Part shown: in pieces, positions 15,935 through 25,454 of the stretch
Layout: each line of letters begins with the position of its first letter
How positions within the stretch are numbered: the stretch's first letter is position 1
The notes under the pieces: generated by a model
Database searches by the model: none
What the model was told of the DNA's origin: nothing
What the model saw: only the letters and a program-made list of their open reading frames with translations
Made by a program: the position numbers and the translations under genes
NCBI GenBank assembly: GCA_041748075.1
Contig: JBGTDX010000137.1
Location: 1-31,758 of the forward strand
Source of the DNA: JBGSYJ01 sp041748075
Lineage (GTDB): Bacteria > Acidobacteriota > Thermoanaerobaculia > Gp7-AA8
Length of the DNA stretch: 31,758 nucleotides
Direction: 5' to 3'

Positions 15935-18900
15935 TCACCGATCCTCGACGGTCATCCGCACCTCGTCGCTGTTGCCCTGAATCTCGGGAACGTACATCGC
16001 ACCGCCGATCAGCGGCAGCGCATGAAAGCGCCCCGGCACTTCCGCACGCATCGTGTAACGGATCTCCCAGATTCCCTGTTCGAGCTTGTCGATGAACAGT
16101 GCAACCTTCCGGTCGCGCAGTTCGCGGTAAACCCGGCGCGTCATGATCGTATCGCCCCTCCCGACTCGGGTCGCGGAGCCCTCGACATGTCTCGTCTCGA
16201 CGGCTGCAGCGTCGAGCTTCCGGGCAAAGAGATGGGTGCCGCTCACGAGATCGACGGCTTCGAGACCAGCCGGCTTGAGATCCTCGAGCAGAAGGTATTC
16301 GTAGTCGTTTTTCACTTCGACCGTCAGCACGACCTCGACCCTCTCGCCGCTCCGCACCGTCTCGTTGTCGAGCAGGGGATCATCTTCATAGACGTAGCCT
16401 TTGAGCAGCGTCGGACGTCCCTTCAGCTCGACGTACTCACGCTTCAGGAAGATCTCGCTTCCTGCAGCTCGAACCGGCTCCTCCAGGCTGAAGAACCTCG
16501 CCTCAGCCCCGACGTAGAGTGCTCCCGTTCCGGCCGTGCGCCGGATCGAGATCTCGTTCGCTCCATCCCTCACCAGATCGGCGGGAACCTCGAACCTACT
16601 CGGAGCTGAAAGCATCTGAGAAGCCGTCACCCGTCGGGTCAACAGCGAGCGGCCGTTGACGGTCACCTCGTACGCGACATCACCGGCAACCTCGCCGCTC
16701 TCGCGAAGGTAGTCATTCAAAGCGAGTACTGTGATCGCGGTGTCGCGCGTGTTGTTCCACTGCGCGCCGCGGCGGTTTTTCACGAGCCAGTTCATCGCAG
16801 GCTCGACGAGTCGATGATCCGGATTGATCGCGACAAGCGCGCGCAATGCCATCGACGTCGACTCGACTGGACCTTCATGCCAGCGCCACCACGAGCCACG
16901 CGCGCCCCAGTGCGCCGTACCCATGACGGTATCGGACCCGGATCCACTACCCTTGACCAGGACCGAGCGATCCGGCGTACGGTCGACTGCAGCGCCGTTC
17001 TCGAGGTTGCGCGCCAGGGTCTGCGCTCGGTCCTGCAGCCCATACTGGTGAGCGCTCAACGTGAAGAGCGCCAGCCCGTACGAGCTCAGCCGATCTCTCT
17101 TGTTCCAGAGATTCTCGATGGCGACATTTTCGGATGCGCTGCGCGGCCGTCCTCCCGCCGAGAGTGCATGAAGGATCCACGCCTGACGATCAGGCGAATT
17201 CTCTTCCTGAACGAGCTCCGTCTGGAGATAGGCAACGCCACGCGTCAGGACATCACGCCGCACGTCGATTCCTGCGTCGACGGCAAGCTCGAGTCCCCAG
17301 ACGACATACGCGCTCATGAAGCGGTCGCTGTCGCCTTCCTTCCACCATCCCCAGCCGCCATCGGAGTGCTGGAAGTCGTACAGACGCGCCAGGCCGGCAC
17401 GAACCATCGCGTCGAGTTTCGCGAGATCCTGCTTTCCCTTCGGCTGAGTGGACCCGACATGTTCCTGCTCGATTCCGCCGAACAGGCGCCCGGCGACAGC
17501 TTCGCGTGAAACTCCGAGGTCGCTGAGCGTCTTTGCTACGACGACCGCAGGAAGGAAGCGGGACATCGTCTGCTCGGTGCAGCCATATGGATAGTCGATC
17601 AGATACGGCAGCGCGTCGAGCATCGTGACGGCAAGACTCGGTGTTACCTGAACCGTCACCGCCGTCGATCGCCGCTCTTTCGGGATCTCCAGACGGAGGA
17701 TCGACTCCTCGCCGCGGACCTTGCCCGAGACTGCGATCAGTTTGTCGATTCCATGATCCTCGACGGGATACGTGCGCTCCATCGCGTCCGAGAGCGCACC
17801 GGCTCGCGCGGTGACGCGGATTTTCGCGGAACCAGGCTCTCTGACGGCGACAGTCCAGTCGACACGCGCTTCCCCGTTCGCTTCGACGCTCACGGGCCCT
17901 GCCTCCCTCGACACGACCTTCCCGTCAATCCAGAGTCCCGTGATCGTCAGTCCCGAAGCTTCGATGGACGGTGCGACCGTCAACGGTTCATCAGTGTTGT
18001 TGTTGATGACGGCCGAGATCACCGGCTCGTCTCCGACCACAAAGAACCGCGGCGCCTGAAGGCGGACGATCAGCGGCTTCTTCGTGCGCGTCGAGGAGGT
18101 TCCGATTCCGAACCGGCTGTCCATGGTTGCGGCGCGCGCCGTCGCTCTCCACGTCGTCAGCGCATCGGGATAGTCGAGCTGCACGGTCGCGGAGCCGTCC
18201 GGGCCCGTCATCACGTCGGGCTTCCAGAACACCGTCGATCGGAAGTCGCTGCGAACGACGACCGCGGGATCCTGCGCCCCGGAATCGAGTTCCATGGCGT
18301 TCGCGGCCTTTGCCTGCGGGGCCGGTGTCGCGGACGGGCGCGGGCTGGCGACTGAAGGTGCACTCGCCGTGACGCTGATTTGTTCGGCGACCTCGGCTCG
18401 GTCTCTGCCTGCGGCAACTCCGCCGACGACGCCCCCGAGGACCCTGGCTTTCTGGCCTCCGAGACGGTCGAGATCCTGCTTCCCGGCTAAGCGCTCGTCG
18501 ATGAGCCGCCCCTCGCTACCTTCCACCAGCCTGATGTAGGGACGCATGAAGCTGCTTGCCGTCTGCACGGCATGATGCCGCTTGGTCCCGTAGAAGAACG
18601 GCCGCGGATCGCGGGCGTAGTCCTCCTGGATCGCGTAGACCGACTCGTCGGACACTGCGAGCGACACCTCGGCGGGGACGGGATTTCCATCCGCGTCGCG
18701 AGTCGTGACGGTGATCGAGCCTGATTCGCGCGGCTGATACTCCTCACGGTCGGCACGGATCTCTACCTCGAGGAACTTTTCGACCGGCGGGACGATCACT
18801 TCCTCGATGTCCTGATGAAGCTGCAGATCGGTCACCATCGTTGCGGCGAGAAAGATGTTCGGAATGTGTCCGTCGTCGAGCTGCACTTCGATGAGTTTTA

Positions 18901-21811
18901 CGTTTCCTCTGGTCTCGACGATCCGGCGACTGAGAATCTCCTCCCCTTCAACCGTGAAGAGAATGTGCCGGCCTGCAGTCGGTGCGATGATCATCACGGG
19001 CAACGTTGCACCGGGACGAACCGAGTCCTGATCGACGAGGATCTCGACGCCTCCTTCACGGTGGTAGCCGATCCGCGTGGTCGCGGAGGTCGCAACCCAG
19101 ATCGTCGTTTCGGCCGTGACGATATCCCGCGGGCGCGGTGTGGCGGCACCTTTGAGGCGGCTTGCCCAGCTGAAACGGTAATAGCCTTCCTTCGCCGGCG
19201 TGAATGCGAATGTCGCCCTGCCGTCAGGCCCTGTCTCTACGGTCGTCTTCGCCACTTCCTCCTGCTCGTAACCGCGCCGCAGCAGCGTCCATGGATGCCG
19301 GCCGGTCTCACGCGGAGGGGGAAACGTCCCGCGTGCGCGCATCGTCTCGAGCTGGCTGCCGGTGACCTCATTGCCTCTCGGATCGAGCCACACTTCCTTC
19401 CACTCTTCCCGCGTTACCCGCAGGGTTCCGGATACAGAGACTGGCTGCTCGTTCGCATCTTCGGTGCGAAACTTCACTTCGACTTTGTCACCCGGGCGAT
19501 GGAGCCAGTGATCGGGGCGCAGCTCCGCAAAGTAGGGAGCTCTCGTCACGCGAACGGTTCGCTGGCCGCTGATCTCGCGGCGAGAGGCGTCGGTGACCCG
19601 CGCCTCGATCCGGTACTCGAAGTCCTGATTCCCGGCGGCGGGTGTGTCGAACGTAACGCGTGCGCGACCCTCCGCGTCGGTCGTCAGCGTCTCCCGCTTC
19701 ACGATCGGCCCCGTGCCGCGATAATACGACTGCCTCATCGCCGGCGACTCGAAATACCAGGGGTAATCCCGCTCACGGAACCATGTCCGGAAGTACGGGA
19801 GCTGATAGACGACAACTTCCACGCTTGCGTTCGCGACGGGGCCACCGAAGTAGTAGCTCGCTTCGATGACCGCTTCGACCTGATCACCGAGACGGTAGGC
19901 TTTTTCGCTCTCGGGCTCGACGACCACCCGGAACTCAGGGAGCTTGTATTCCTCGAGGCGAAACAGCGTGGCGCCGCCGATCGAGCTGTTCCCTTGGCTG
20001 AATGTGACACGATACTCGCCGAGCACCATCGCGGGAGTCAGTGGGAGCTCAGTCCATGCACTTCCGAAGGCGTTGAGCTCGAGAGTGCCTTTCGACACGG
20101 ATGATCCGCGTGCATCGAAGATCTCATATTGCACCTCTCGTCCTGACGGAACTCTGAGGCCGTCATCATTCGAGACCCGGGCGGTGATTTTCCACTGCGC
20201 AGTTTCTCCGGGACGGTATGCCGGCCGATCCGTAGTCGCATAGATTCGCCACTCGTCGCTGCGGCTGCCCCGCCAGGAAGAATGAGTCTGCAGAAAAGCC
20301 TGGTGCTCTCGCGCCGCGGCAAAGACCAGGAGCGAGCCGCCGGCGCGCGGCCGCAGCGAGATCTCGGCGATTCCCTCGGAGTCCGCTGTGGCCGTGAAGT
20401 TCTGGCGTCTCAGAGTGCCGGCGTCATTAAAGTCCTGCCAGACGCTGACGCGGGCATTCGGTATCGGAGCACCCGTCCGCGCGTCGGTCACCCAGACGAG
20501 CGTCTTCGTCCCCGAGGTTCGCGTGACCACGGCAGCCTCGGTGATGAGGATCAACTCCCGCGCGGATTTCGAGCCCGCCTTCGCTTCCAGCAGCCACGCG
20601 CCCGGACCGAGCTCGCGTTCAATCTTCACCGTTTCGCTTCCGGGAGCGTAACGTTTTCGTTCAGCCGTCGTTCGGGTCCACGACGTGCGAGCGGTCCCGC
20701 GCGACGCGTCGATCGCGTCGTACCAGTTCCTCTGTCGGGGCTCGCTCCACTGCACTACGTCCGTAGTGAGGTTCACCTTCGTAAGCGTCAATTCGACGTC
20801 GTCGACATTTCTGTAGGACATCCCGAACTGGATCTCGGAACCCGGCAGGAAGACGTTCGACACCACAAGCTCGAGTGACGGGAGGATGATGGCATCGAGC
20901 CGTGAGCTCGCCTGACGCCAGAAACGCGACTCGCTCTCGGTGTACGTCGAGATCAGCCGCCTGTAGATCCCGACGGCCTCTTCGAAGTCCGGCTCGGCGC
21001 GCCACTGTCCATCGTCCATGAGCGTGAGGATTCCCCTCGATTCGAGCCACTGGCCATACTGCATGAGCGCGTCGTCATGCCACTCGGAAGCGCGGCCCGC
21101 CTCGAGCGCTGACTGGAATGCGAGGCGAGTACGCTCGACGGATTCGGGATCGCCGCGGCGAGACAGCTGGCTCGCCAGCAGGTAGTACGCACGTGAACGA
21201 TCGACCGGGGTGACCGCGATCTTCGCGGCATTCTCCAGAACCTCGAGCGGGATGTTCGACGCATGGTAGCTGTAGTACTGATAGTCGGTGCCACTGTCTG
21301 CTGCCTTCCAGACGATCCGGAGGTATCGCTCGCGTGCCTGGTCGATGTCGACGGCTCCAGCCCACCAGTCGAGGGCCTGCGCGTAGTGCTGCCATCCGCC
21401 CGACCAGTTCCTCCGGTTCCGGCGCGTCCATTCCATGTCGCCCAGCGACTCGCGAACCTCAGCCGAGACGCGGTCTTGAATCGGCTCGCCCCGCTCGTTC
21501 ACCAGCAGCGCTGTGAGCTTCCGGGATGACTGCTCGAAGACCGTCTGATCGCCGTCGTCCGGCGCTGACCGCCAGCGCAGGTCAGCGAGACGGAACTCGA
21601 GCCAGCGCCGGTCGTCGACGTCGAGATTGTCGGACGCGATCCGCTCGTAAGCCTCGAGTGCGAGCTTCCACGACTTCTCGTCAACGAACCGTTCGGCGGT
21701 CCGTTTCGTATTCTCGAAATTCGCGGATAATCCACCTCCCTGAGGAGGCAGGGCTTTCGCAGCTGTCAGGGCGAGGGCCCCGAGTGCCATCACAATCATC
21801 AGTCGTCGCAT
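15935..21811 (-). CDS. Bacterial alpha-2-macroglobulin with thioester
   Basis: This 1958-residue protein carries the complement-like architecture that traps proteases. A signal peptide without a lipobox cysteine (MRRLMIVMALGALALTAAKA) suggests a soluble periplasmic or secreted form, unlike the lipoprotein form of E. coli. A helical TPR-like region follows (about 30-290). MG domains come next, including IYATTDRPAYRPGETAQWK at about 520. A low-complexity, Ala/Pro-rich segment at about 1110-1175 sits where the bait region is expected. The thioester motif PYGCTEQ has its Cys at about 1411, and GGWGWW at about 1484 belongs to the alpha/alpha thioester domain. The end is a receptor-like domain. The ATG at 21811 is chosen for its GGGAG ribosome site and signal peptide; the frame runs upstream to 22021 across the divergent gene. 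No penicillin-binding protein 1C gene is adjacent, though that is the usual partner in proteobacteria. Confidence 0.93.
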   Translation of the reverse strand: MRRLMIVMALGALALTAAKALPPQGGGLSANFENTKRTAERFVDEKSWKLALEAYERIASDNLDVDDRRWLEFRLADLRWRSAPDDGDQTVFEQSSRKLTALLVNERGEPIQDRVSAEVRESLGDMEWTRRNRRNWSGGWQHYAQALDWWAGAVDIDQARERYLRIVWKAADSGTDYQYYSYHASNIPLEVLENAAKIAVTPVDRSRAYYLLASQLSRRGDPESVERTRLAFQSALEAGRASEWHDDALMQYGQWLESRGILTLMDDGQWRAEPDFEEAVGIYRRLISTYTESESRFWRQASSRLDAIILPSLELVVSNVFLPGSEIQFGMSYRNVDDVELTLTKVNLTTDVVQWSEPRQRNWYDAIDASRGTARTSWTRTTAERKRYAPGSETVKIERELGPGAWLLEAKAGSKSARELILITEAAVVTRTSGTKTLVWVTDARTGAPIPNARVSVWQDFNDAGTLRRQNFTATADSEGIAEISLRPRAGGSLLVFAAAREHQAFLQTHSSWRGSRSDEWRIYATTDRPAYRPGETAQWKITARVSNDDGLRVPSGREVQYEIFDARGSSVSKGTLELNAFGSAWTELPLTPAMVLGEYRVTFSQGNSSIGGATLFRLEEYKLPEFRVVVEPESEKAYRLGDQVEAVIEASYYFGGPVANASVEVVVYQLPYFRTWFRERDYPWYFESPAMRQSYYRGTGPIVKRETLTTDAEGRARVTFDTPAAGNQDFEYRIEARVTDASRREISGQRTVRVTRAPYFAELRPDHWLHRPGDKVEVKFRTEDANEQPVSVSGTLRVTREEWKEVWLDPRGNEVTGSQLETMRARGTFPPPRETGRHPWTLLRRGYEQEEVAKTTVETGPDGRATFAFTPAKEGYYRFSWASRLKGAATPRPRDIVTAETTIWVATSATTRIGYHREGGVEILVDQDSVRPGATLPVMIIAPTAGRHILFTVEGEEILSRRIVETRGNVKLIEVQLDDGHIPNIFLAATMVTDLQLHQDIEEVIVPPVEKFLEVEIRADREEYQPRESGSITVTTRDADGNPVPAEVSLAVSDESVYAIQEDYARDPRPFFYGTKRHHAVQTASSFMRPYIRLVEGSEGRLIDERLAGKQDLDRLGGQKARVLGGVVGGVAAGRDRAEVAEQISVTASAPSVASPRPSATPAPQAKAANAMELDSGAQDPAVVVRSDFRSTVFWKPDVMTGPDGSATVQLDYPDALTTWRATARAATMDSRFGIGTSSTRTKKPLIVRLQAPRFFVVGDEPVISAVINNNTDEPLTVAPSIEASGLTITGLWIDGKVVSREAGPVSVEANGEARVDWTVAVREPGSAKIRVTARAGALSDAMERTYPVEDHGIDKLIAVSGKVRGEESILRLEIPKERRSTAVTVQVTPSLAVTMLDALPYLIDYPYGCTEQTMSRFLPAVVVAKTLSDLGVSREAVAGRLFGGIEQEHVGSTQPKGKQDLAKLDAMVRAGLARLYDFQHSDGGWGWWKEGDSDRFMSAYVVWGLELAVDAGIDVRRDVLTRGVAYLQTELVQEENSPDRQAWILHALSAGGRPRSASENVAIENLWNKRDRLSSYGLALFTLSAHQYGLQDRAQTLARNLENGAAVDRTPDRSVLVKGSGSGSDTVMGTAHWGARGSWWRWHEGPVESTSMALRALVAINPDHRLVEPAMNWLVKNRRGAQWNNTRDTAITVLALNDYLRESGEVAGDVAYEVTVNGRSLLTRRVTASQMLSAPSRFEVPADLVRDGANEISIRRTAGTGALYVGAEARFFSLEEPVRAAGSEIFLKREYVELKGRPTLLKGYVYEDDPLLDNETVRSGERVEVVLTVEVKNDYEYLLLEDLKPAGLEAVDLVSGTHLFARKLDAAAVETRHVEGSATRVGRGDTIMTRRVYRELRDRKVALFIDKLEQGIWEIRYTMRAEVPGRFHALPLIGGAMYVPEIQGNSDEVRMTVEDR

Positions 21812-21961
21812 CGAAGCTCCCACTCTGTCGTGTTCGAGGATTAGACGCGGAGGGGATGACGGATGCAACTTTTGCAAATGACACAGTCTTGTCACACGCC
21901 GTTGTGGTCGGCACGTCGGATATCTGAAAGAATCTACAGATAAATCATTTCCGGAGGCTCC
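21812..21961. promoter_or_regulatory. Divergent promoter region with two candidate operators
   Basis: This 150-base spacer separates the macroglobulin and metalloprotease genes. It is AT-richer than its flanks. It contains TATCTG (21921-21926) and CAGATA (21937-21942), an exact 6-bp inverted repeat with 10-nt spacing, and TGACA (21879-21883) with TGTCA (21890-21894), an exact 5-bp repeat with 6-nt spacing. Clear -35/-10 pairs were not found. The protease start has GGAGG at 21953-21957. Confidence 0.5.
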
Positions 21962-24409
21962 ATGACTGATCGATCGCTCCGCTCGGTCCTGTTCGTTGCC
22001 GCACTCATCCTCTCCAGTCACGTCGAAGCGGACGACAAGCGCTACTGGTGCGGAACCTCTCAGGAGACGATCGAAAGCACGCGGGCCATTGCCTCATGGG
22101 CGGCCGCCAGAGACCGCGAAGCCGGGAAACGAAGCGAGAGGACGGCGATCAGGAAGAACGGCGACCTCTTCATCATCGACACCGATGAATTTCTTGCACC
22201 TTTCAACAATCCCGCCGATCTCGTCGGCCGGACGATCACGTTCATACCCCAATCGAGCACGACCTTTCGGGTGGAGCACTCCTCTCTGGTGTATGACGAG
22301 GAAGTCGGACCCTCCCGCAGCTTCCCGCAAACGGGCACCAACGACTATGTCGTCCACTCGCTCGCCTCGTTCTCATTTCCCTTTCAGGGTCGAACTGTTC
22401 GCAATCTCTACATCTCAGAGCGCTTCGGGGTGTTCCTTGCGGCACCCGCGGCCAACGCCGGGCGCACCCAGTTCGGACCACTCGACATCGTGAGCCCGCG
22501 CGAGGCAGTCATTGCTCCCTACCTCCAGTCGCGAGTCCCCCGCACCCTGAACCGCCACCAGCACGAGCTCTTCGTCAAGGAGTCGGGTGCAACAGTGACC
22601 ATCACCTGGCGGTCCACGCGCGATCCGGAGCTGCCGTTCAGCGCGCTCAACGATGGTGCACTCGACATCCAGATGGTCCTCGGGGCGGATGGGAGCATCC
22701 GTTTTTCCTACCGCACCCTTACGAACATCGCGTGGGGATCTGCCGTAATCACCTCGGGCAGTGAAGCGGGGCGCGACGTCCTTCAGCAGATCGCCACAGT
22801 GAACGATCCTGTGGACGACGTAAACCTCAACCTGCCTCTCGCGAACCTGCTCGATATCCGGCAGGTTCAGCTGCACCGGGTCGGTGACTCCGAGCTGATC
22901 CGCGTTCGGATCCAGCTGGGCGGAAGAATTTCTCCGAACGCCATCAACAGACAGGTGGTGGTCCGCCTGCTCTTCACCCTCGGCACGGAAATGACACTCG
23001 TCTCGCAACCTTCGGGCTGGCGCTACTGCGTACCGGGATGGGGATGCACGTCCTCCGGCGGTAACGTCCAGTTCCTCGATGACGGGGTTGACATGTACGT
23101 GCTGGACCGCTATCTGCCGGCATCGGCCAACGCCATCGTCGAGACCTACAGCACGAGCCGGGTCGACGTCGTCACCCAGTCGGTATCGTTTCCCCGAGGG
23201 AATCCAGTCGACGTCGACTTGACCGCGGTGCCCCAGGGGACGGTGGTCAGCTCGCCAGTTTTTGAAGCATTCACCGTTCCGGTACTGAATCCTCAGGGTG
23301 TATGGGAGCGGATCAGATCAGAGTTCAATCTCTGGGACGAAGAGGTGGATGGGGTTGCGATCTTTCAGAACTTCACGACCGATCTACGCACGTTCGCAAC
23401 CGCTTATTCCACTGTCGGCAACTCAGGAGCTGACGGAGTCTGGCTGCGCGGCAATTTCTACGGTTCCAATGTCCCGCGGAGCCCGGCCCTGCTTCATATG
23501 AATCAGATCATTCCTGAACGGAACGACACCGAGGCGCTCCGGTACTACGACTTTCTCCTGGGCCACGAGCTGGGCCACCGTTGGTTGTACGGCTTCACCA
23601 TCGATCAGGAGGGCCAGCCGAGCTTTGTCCTCGGACCCTTCGGTCACCCCGCTCAGTATGTCGACACTTCGGCGGCATTTCCTGTCTACACGAACCGCGA
23701 CTACTCCGTGATGGGTGGCTCGAACTTCGAGGATCTCGGAGCGGGGCAGTTTCGATCGCCGGATCAGATCGGTACGTACGGCTACAGCTGGCACGAGCTT
23801 TACCTCATGGGCCTGGCCTCTCCCGCGGAAGTGGATCCATGGTTCTACCTCGCAGAGACGGATCCGGAGCTTGGGGAGGCATACCATCCGCCATCGGGAA
23901 TCGTCGTCTCGGCCCAGAAGGTCGGCGTCGACGTGTCGCAAATCATGAAGAGCATGGGCGCCCGGAGCCCTGTCCATGAGGACAGCCAGCGAGAGTTCCG
24001 CGTACTGTTCGTCCTCCTCAACGAATCCGGAGAGGACACCGCCGAAGACGAATCGACTCTCGCAGCATACGCCTCGCAATTCCCGGGCTTCTTCAGCAAT
24101 GCCACAGGGGGACGGGGGACGATCACGATGACCCTACCTCTCGCTCCGGCTGCGCAGTTCGCGGCTCCGACCCGGGGAGTCCGGGGCGAACCGATCGCAT
24201 TCCGCGACACTTCTCCCGAGTACCCGGCGGCGTGGACGTGGAACTTCGGCGACGGGACATCATCGAACGAACAGTTCCCGCGTCACGCATACCGGGAACC
24301 GGGTACTTACACGGTGACGCTGCGAGTGCGGAACTCACGGGGAGAGAACTCGACCTCACAGTCGATCACCATCGAGCCGGCGCCTCGATCCCGTCCAGTA
24401 CGGAGGTAG
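21962..24409 (+). CDS. Secreted zinc metalloprotease with PKD domain
   Basis: This 815-residue exported protein has a signal peptide (about 1-23), two N-terminal beta-rich regions, and a protease-like core. The core contains LLGHELGHRWLYG, with the zinc motif HELGH at residues 535-539. A Met-turn-like SVMGGSNFEDLG follows at about 583-594, which fits a metzincin-like arrangement, though the third ligand is not certain. The C-terminus (about 735-805) is a PKD domain (WNFGDGTSSNEQFPRHAY, YTVTLRVRNSRG). GGAGG precedes the ATG at 21962. It is divergent from the alpha-2-macroglobulin, a protease trap, so a protease and protease-inhibitor pairing is possible. No exact peptidase family could be named. 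Confidence 0.82.
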   Translation: MTDRSLRSVLFVAALILSSHVEADDKRYWCGTSQETIESTRAIASWAAARDREAGKRSERTAIRKNGDLFIIDTDEFLAPFNNPADLVGRTITFIPQSSTTFRVEHSSLVYDEEVGPSRSFPQTGTNDYVVHSLASFSFPFQGRTVRNLYISERFGVFLAAPAANAGRTQFGPLDIVSPREAVIAPYLQSRVPRTLNRHQHELFVKESGATVTITWRSTRDPELPFSALNDGALDIQMVLGADGSIRFSYRTLTNIAWGSAVITSGSEAGRDVLQQIATVNDPVDDVNLNLPLANLLDIRQVQLHRVGDSELIRVRIQLGGRISPNAINRQVVVRLLFTLGTEMTLVSQPSGWRYCVPGWGCTSSGGNVQFLDDGVDMYVLDRYLPASANAIVETYSTSRVDVVTQSVSFPRGNPVDVDLTAVPQGTVVSSPVFEAFTVPVLNPQGVWERIRSEFNLWDEEVDGVAIFQNFTTDLRTFATAYSTVGNSGADGVWLRGNFYGSNVPRSPALLHMNQIIPERNDTEALRYYDFLLGHELGHRWLYGFTIDQEGQPSFVLGPFGHPAQYVDTSAAFPVYTNRDYSVMGGSNFEDLGAGQFRSPDQIGTYGYSWHELYLMGLASPAEVDPWFYLAETDPELGEAYHPPSGIVVSAQKVGVDVSQIMKSMGARSPVHEDSQREFRVLFVLLNESGEDTAEDESTLAAYASQFPGFFSNATGGRGTITMTLPLAPAAQFAAPTRGVRGEPIAFRDTSPEYPAAWTWNFGDGTSSNEQFPRHAYREPGTYTVTLRVRNSRGENSTSQSITIEPAPRSRPVRR

Positions 24410-24430
24410 CTGGAATACGCGGTAGTCGTG

Positions 24431-24630
24431 CTCTCCCTCTCCCCGCGAAGTCGGGGAGAGGGTGGCGCGCGGCCTTACGCAGTGACGTCATGGTCTTGCG
24501 CCGCGATCGCGCGCCGGGTGAGGGGTGTTCGGAGCTTGCCGCTTCTCCTGCCAGTCGGCTGCATTCGAGTTGCCTGCGCGGCCCCTCACCCCTTGCCCCT
24601 CTCCCCGTTCACACGGGGAGAGGGGAATCC
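24431..24630. repeat. Compound palindromic intergenic element
   Basis: CCCTCTCCCCG (24435-24445) pairs with CGGGGAGAGGG (24452-24462). CCCCTCTCCCCGT (24596-24608) pairs with ACGGGGAGAGGGG (24613-24625). Between them, GGGTGAGGGG (24516-24525) is the reverse complement of CCCCTCACCC (24582-24591). The nested layout between two convergent genes resembles mobile REP/MITE-like elements found in many genomes. Each hairpin may also act as a terminator for the flanking genes. Confidence 0.75.
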
Positions 24631-24638
24631 GGCCGCCG

Positions 24639-25388
24639 TCAGAACTTGTAGACGATTGCCGCGAAGAGCGCGCTGTCGCCTTTCTCGATCTCCGGTGACG
24701 GAGTCTCCGCACGATAGTCGTAGAGATATGACAGTTTCAGTTCAACACGCGTTGCGACGCTCGTCGCGAGTCCGGCATCGAAGTGATAGAGGGCCTCGCT
24801 CAAATCCTCGGCTTTCCCGAGAATGAAAAAAACCTGCGTGAATTTGCTGTTCGGAGAGATCGCCCACTCGAAGCTCTCTCCTGCCTTCACGGCCACACCG
24901 TCGGTGTTCCCCCCCGTCTCCCCGCTTTCGAATGAGTACCCGGACGAAGCGTCGAACGTCAGCCGGCGCACGGCTGTCTTGATGAGGTGATATCCCGCGC
25001 CCACGAGCGGCGAGATCAGATAATCGATGTCCTTGAAGGGATCGCGAAGGTAAGAGGTCTCCGCGAAGTAAAAGGTCCGTTCGGAGTGGAGCCGCTCGTA
25101 GCGAACCAGCCCCGATGCACGATCGGCGTTTCTCTCGCCCTCGGATTCCCCGCGGAGGTAAACGATTCCCGCCTTGAACAGATGAATCGTCTTCGGGTCG
25201 TACAGCGTATTGAACGAGACGTTGAAACTGCTCGTGTCGTTGTTGCCGCTCGTGATGGCGACACCGGCGCCGAGACTCGTTTCCCACGGAGGCGGAGGCG
25301 GTGGTGGTGGTGGTTCCGGCACATCTTCCTGCGCGTGAACGGCGGCAACGACGAGAAGGGCGGCGCATATGGGAAGCAACAGTCGCAT
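24639..25388 (-). CDS. DUF481 outer-membrane beta-barrel protein
   Basis: This 249-residue protein has a signal peptide (MRLLLPICAALLVVAAVHAQ), then EDVPEPPPPPPPPPWE, and then a DUF481 (YdiY/salt-induced outer-membrane) beta-barrel. The barrel shows SLGAGVAITSGNNDTSSFNV, alternating amphipathic strands, and a terminal IVYKF with C-terminal Phe that is typical for outer-membrane insertion. Nine consecutive prolines follow the signal peptide. It lies convergent to the metalloprotease and about 250 nt downstream of the AraC gene on the same strand. There is no Shine-Dalgarno; an extended -10 box just upstream suggests a leaderless or nearly leaderless transcript. Confidence 0.9.
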   Translation of the reverse strand: MRLLLPICAALLVVAAVHAQEDVPEPPPPPPPPPWETSLGAGVAITSGNNDTSSFNVSFNTLYDPKTIHLFKAGIVYLRGESEGERNADRASGLVRYERLHSERTFYFAETSYLRDPFKDIDYLISPLVGAGYHLIKTAVRRLTFDASSGYSFESGETGGNTDGVAVKAGESFEWAISPNSKFTQVFFILGKAEDLSEALYHFDAGLATSVATRVELKLSYLYDYRAETPSPEIEKGDSALFAAIVYKF

Positions 25389-25396
25389 GAGTCAAA

Positions 25397-25405
25397 AATA
25401 TAGCA
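25397..25405 (-). promoter_or_regulatory. Extended -10 promoter of the DUF481 gene
   Basis: On the minus strand, TGC immediately precedes TATATT, an extended -10 form. Only 8 nt separate the box from the ATG at 25388, so transcription would start at or within about 2 nt of the codon. No good -35 was found. Confidence 0.45.
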
Positions 25406-25454
25406 TTGCGAAATTTGCCATCTTGAGCAAGAGCGCGTGGGTGGGAGGGGCGAG

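Noticed and set aside
18815..20104. Plus-strand open frame of 429 codons
   Set aside because: It is antisense to the alpha-2-macroglobulin gene, lacks a ribosome site and shows no domain.
21812..22021. N-terminal extension of the macroglobulin frame
   Set aside because: The extension overlaps the divergent promoter and protease start; the signal peptide and ribosome site support the ATG at 21811.
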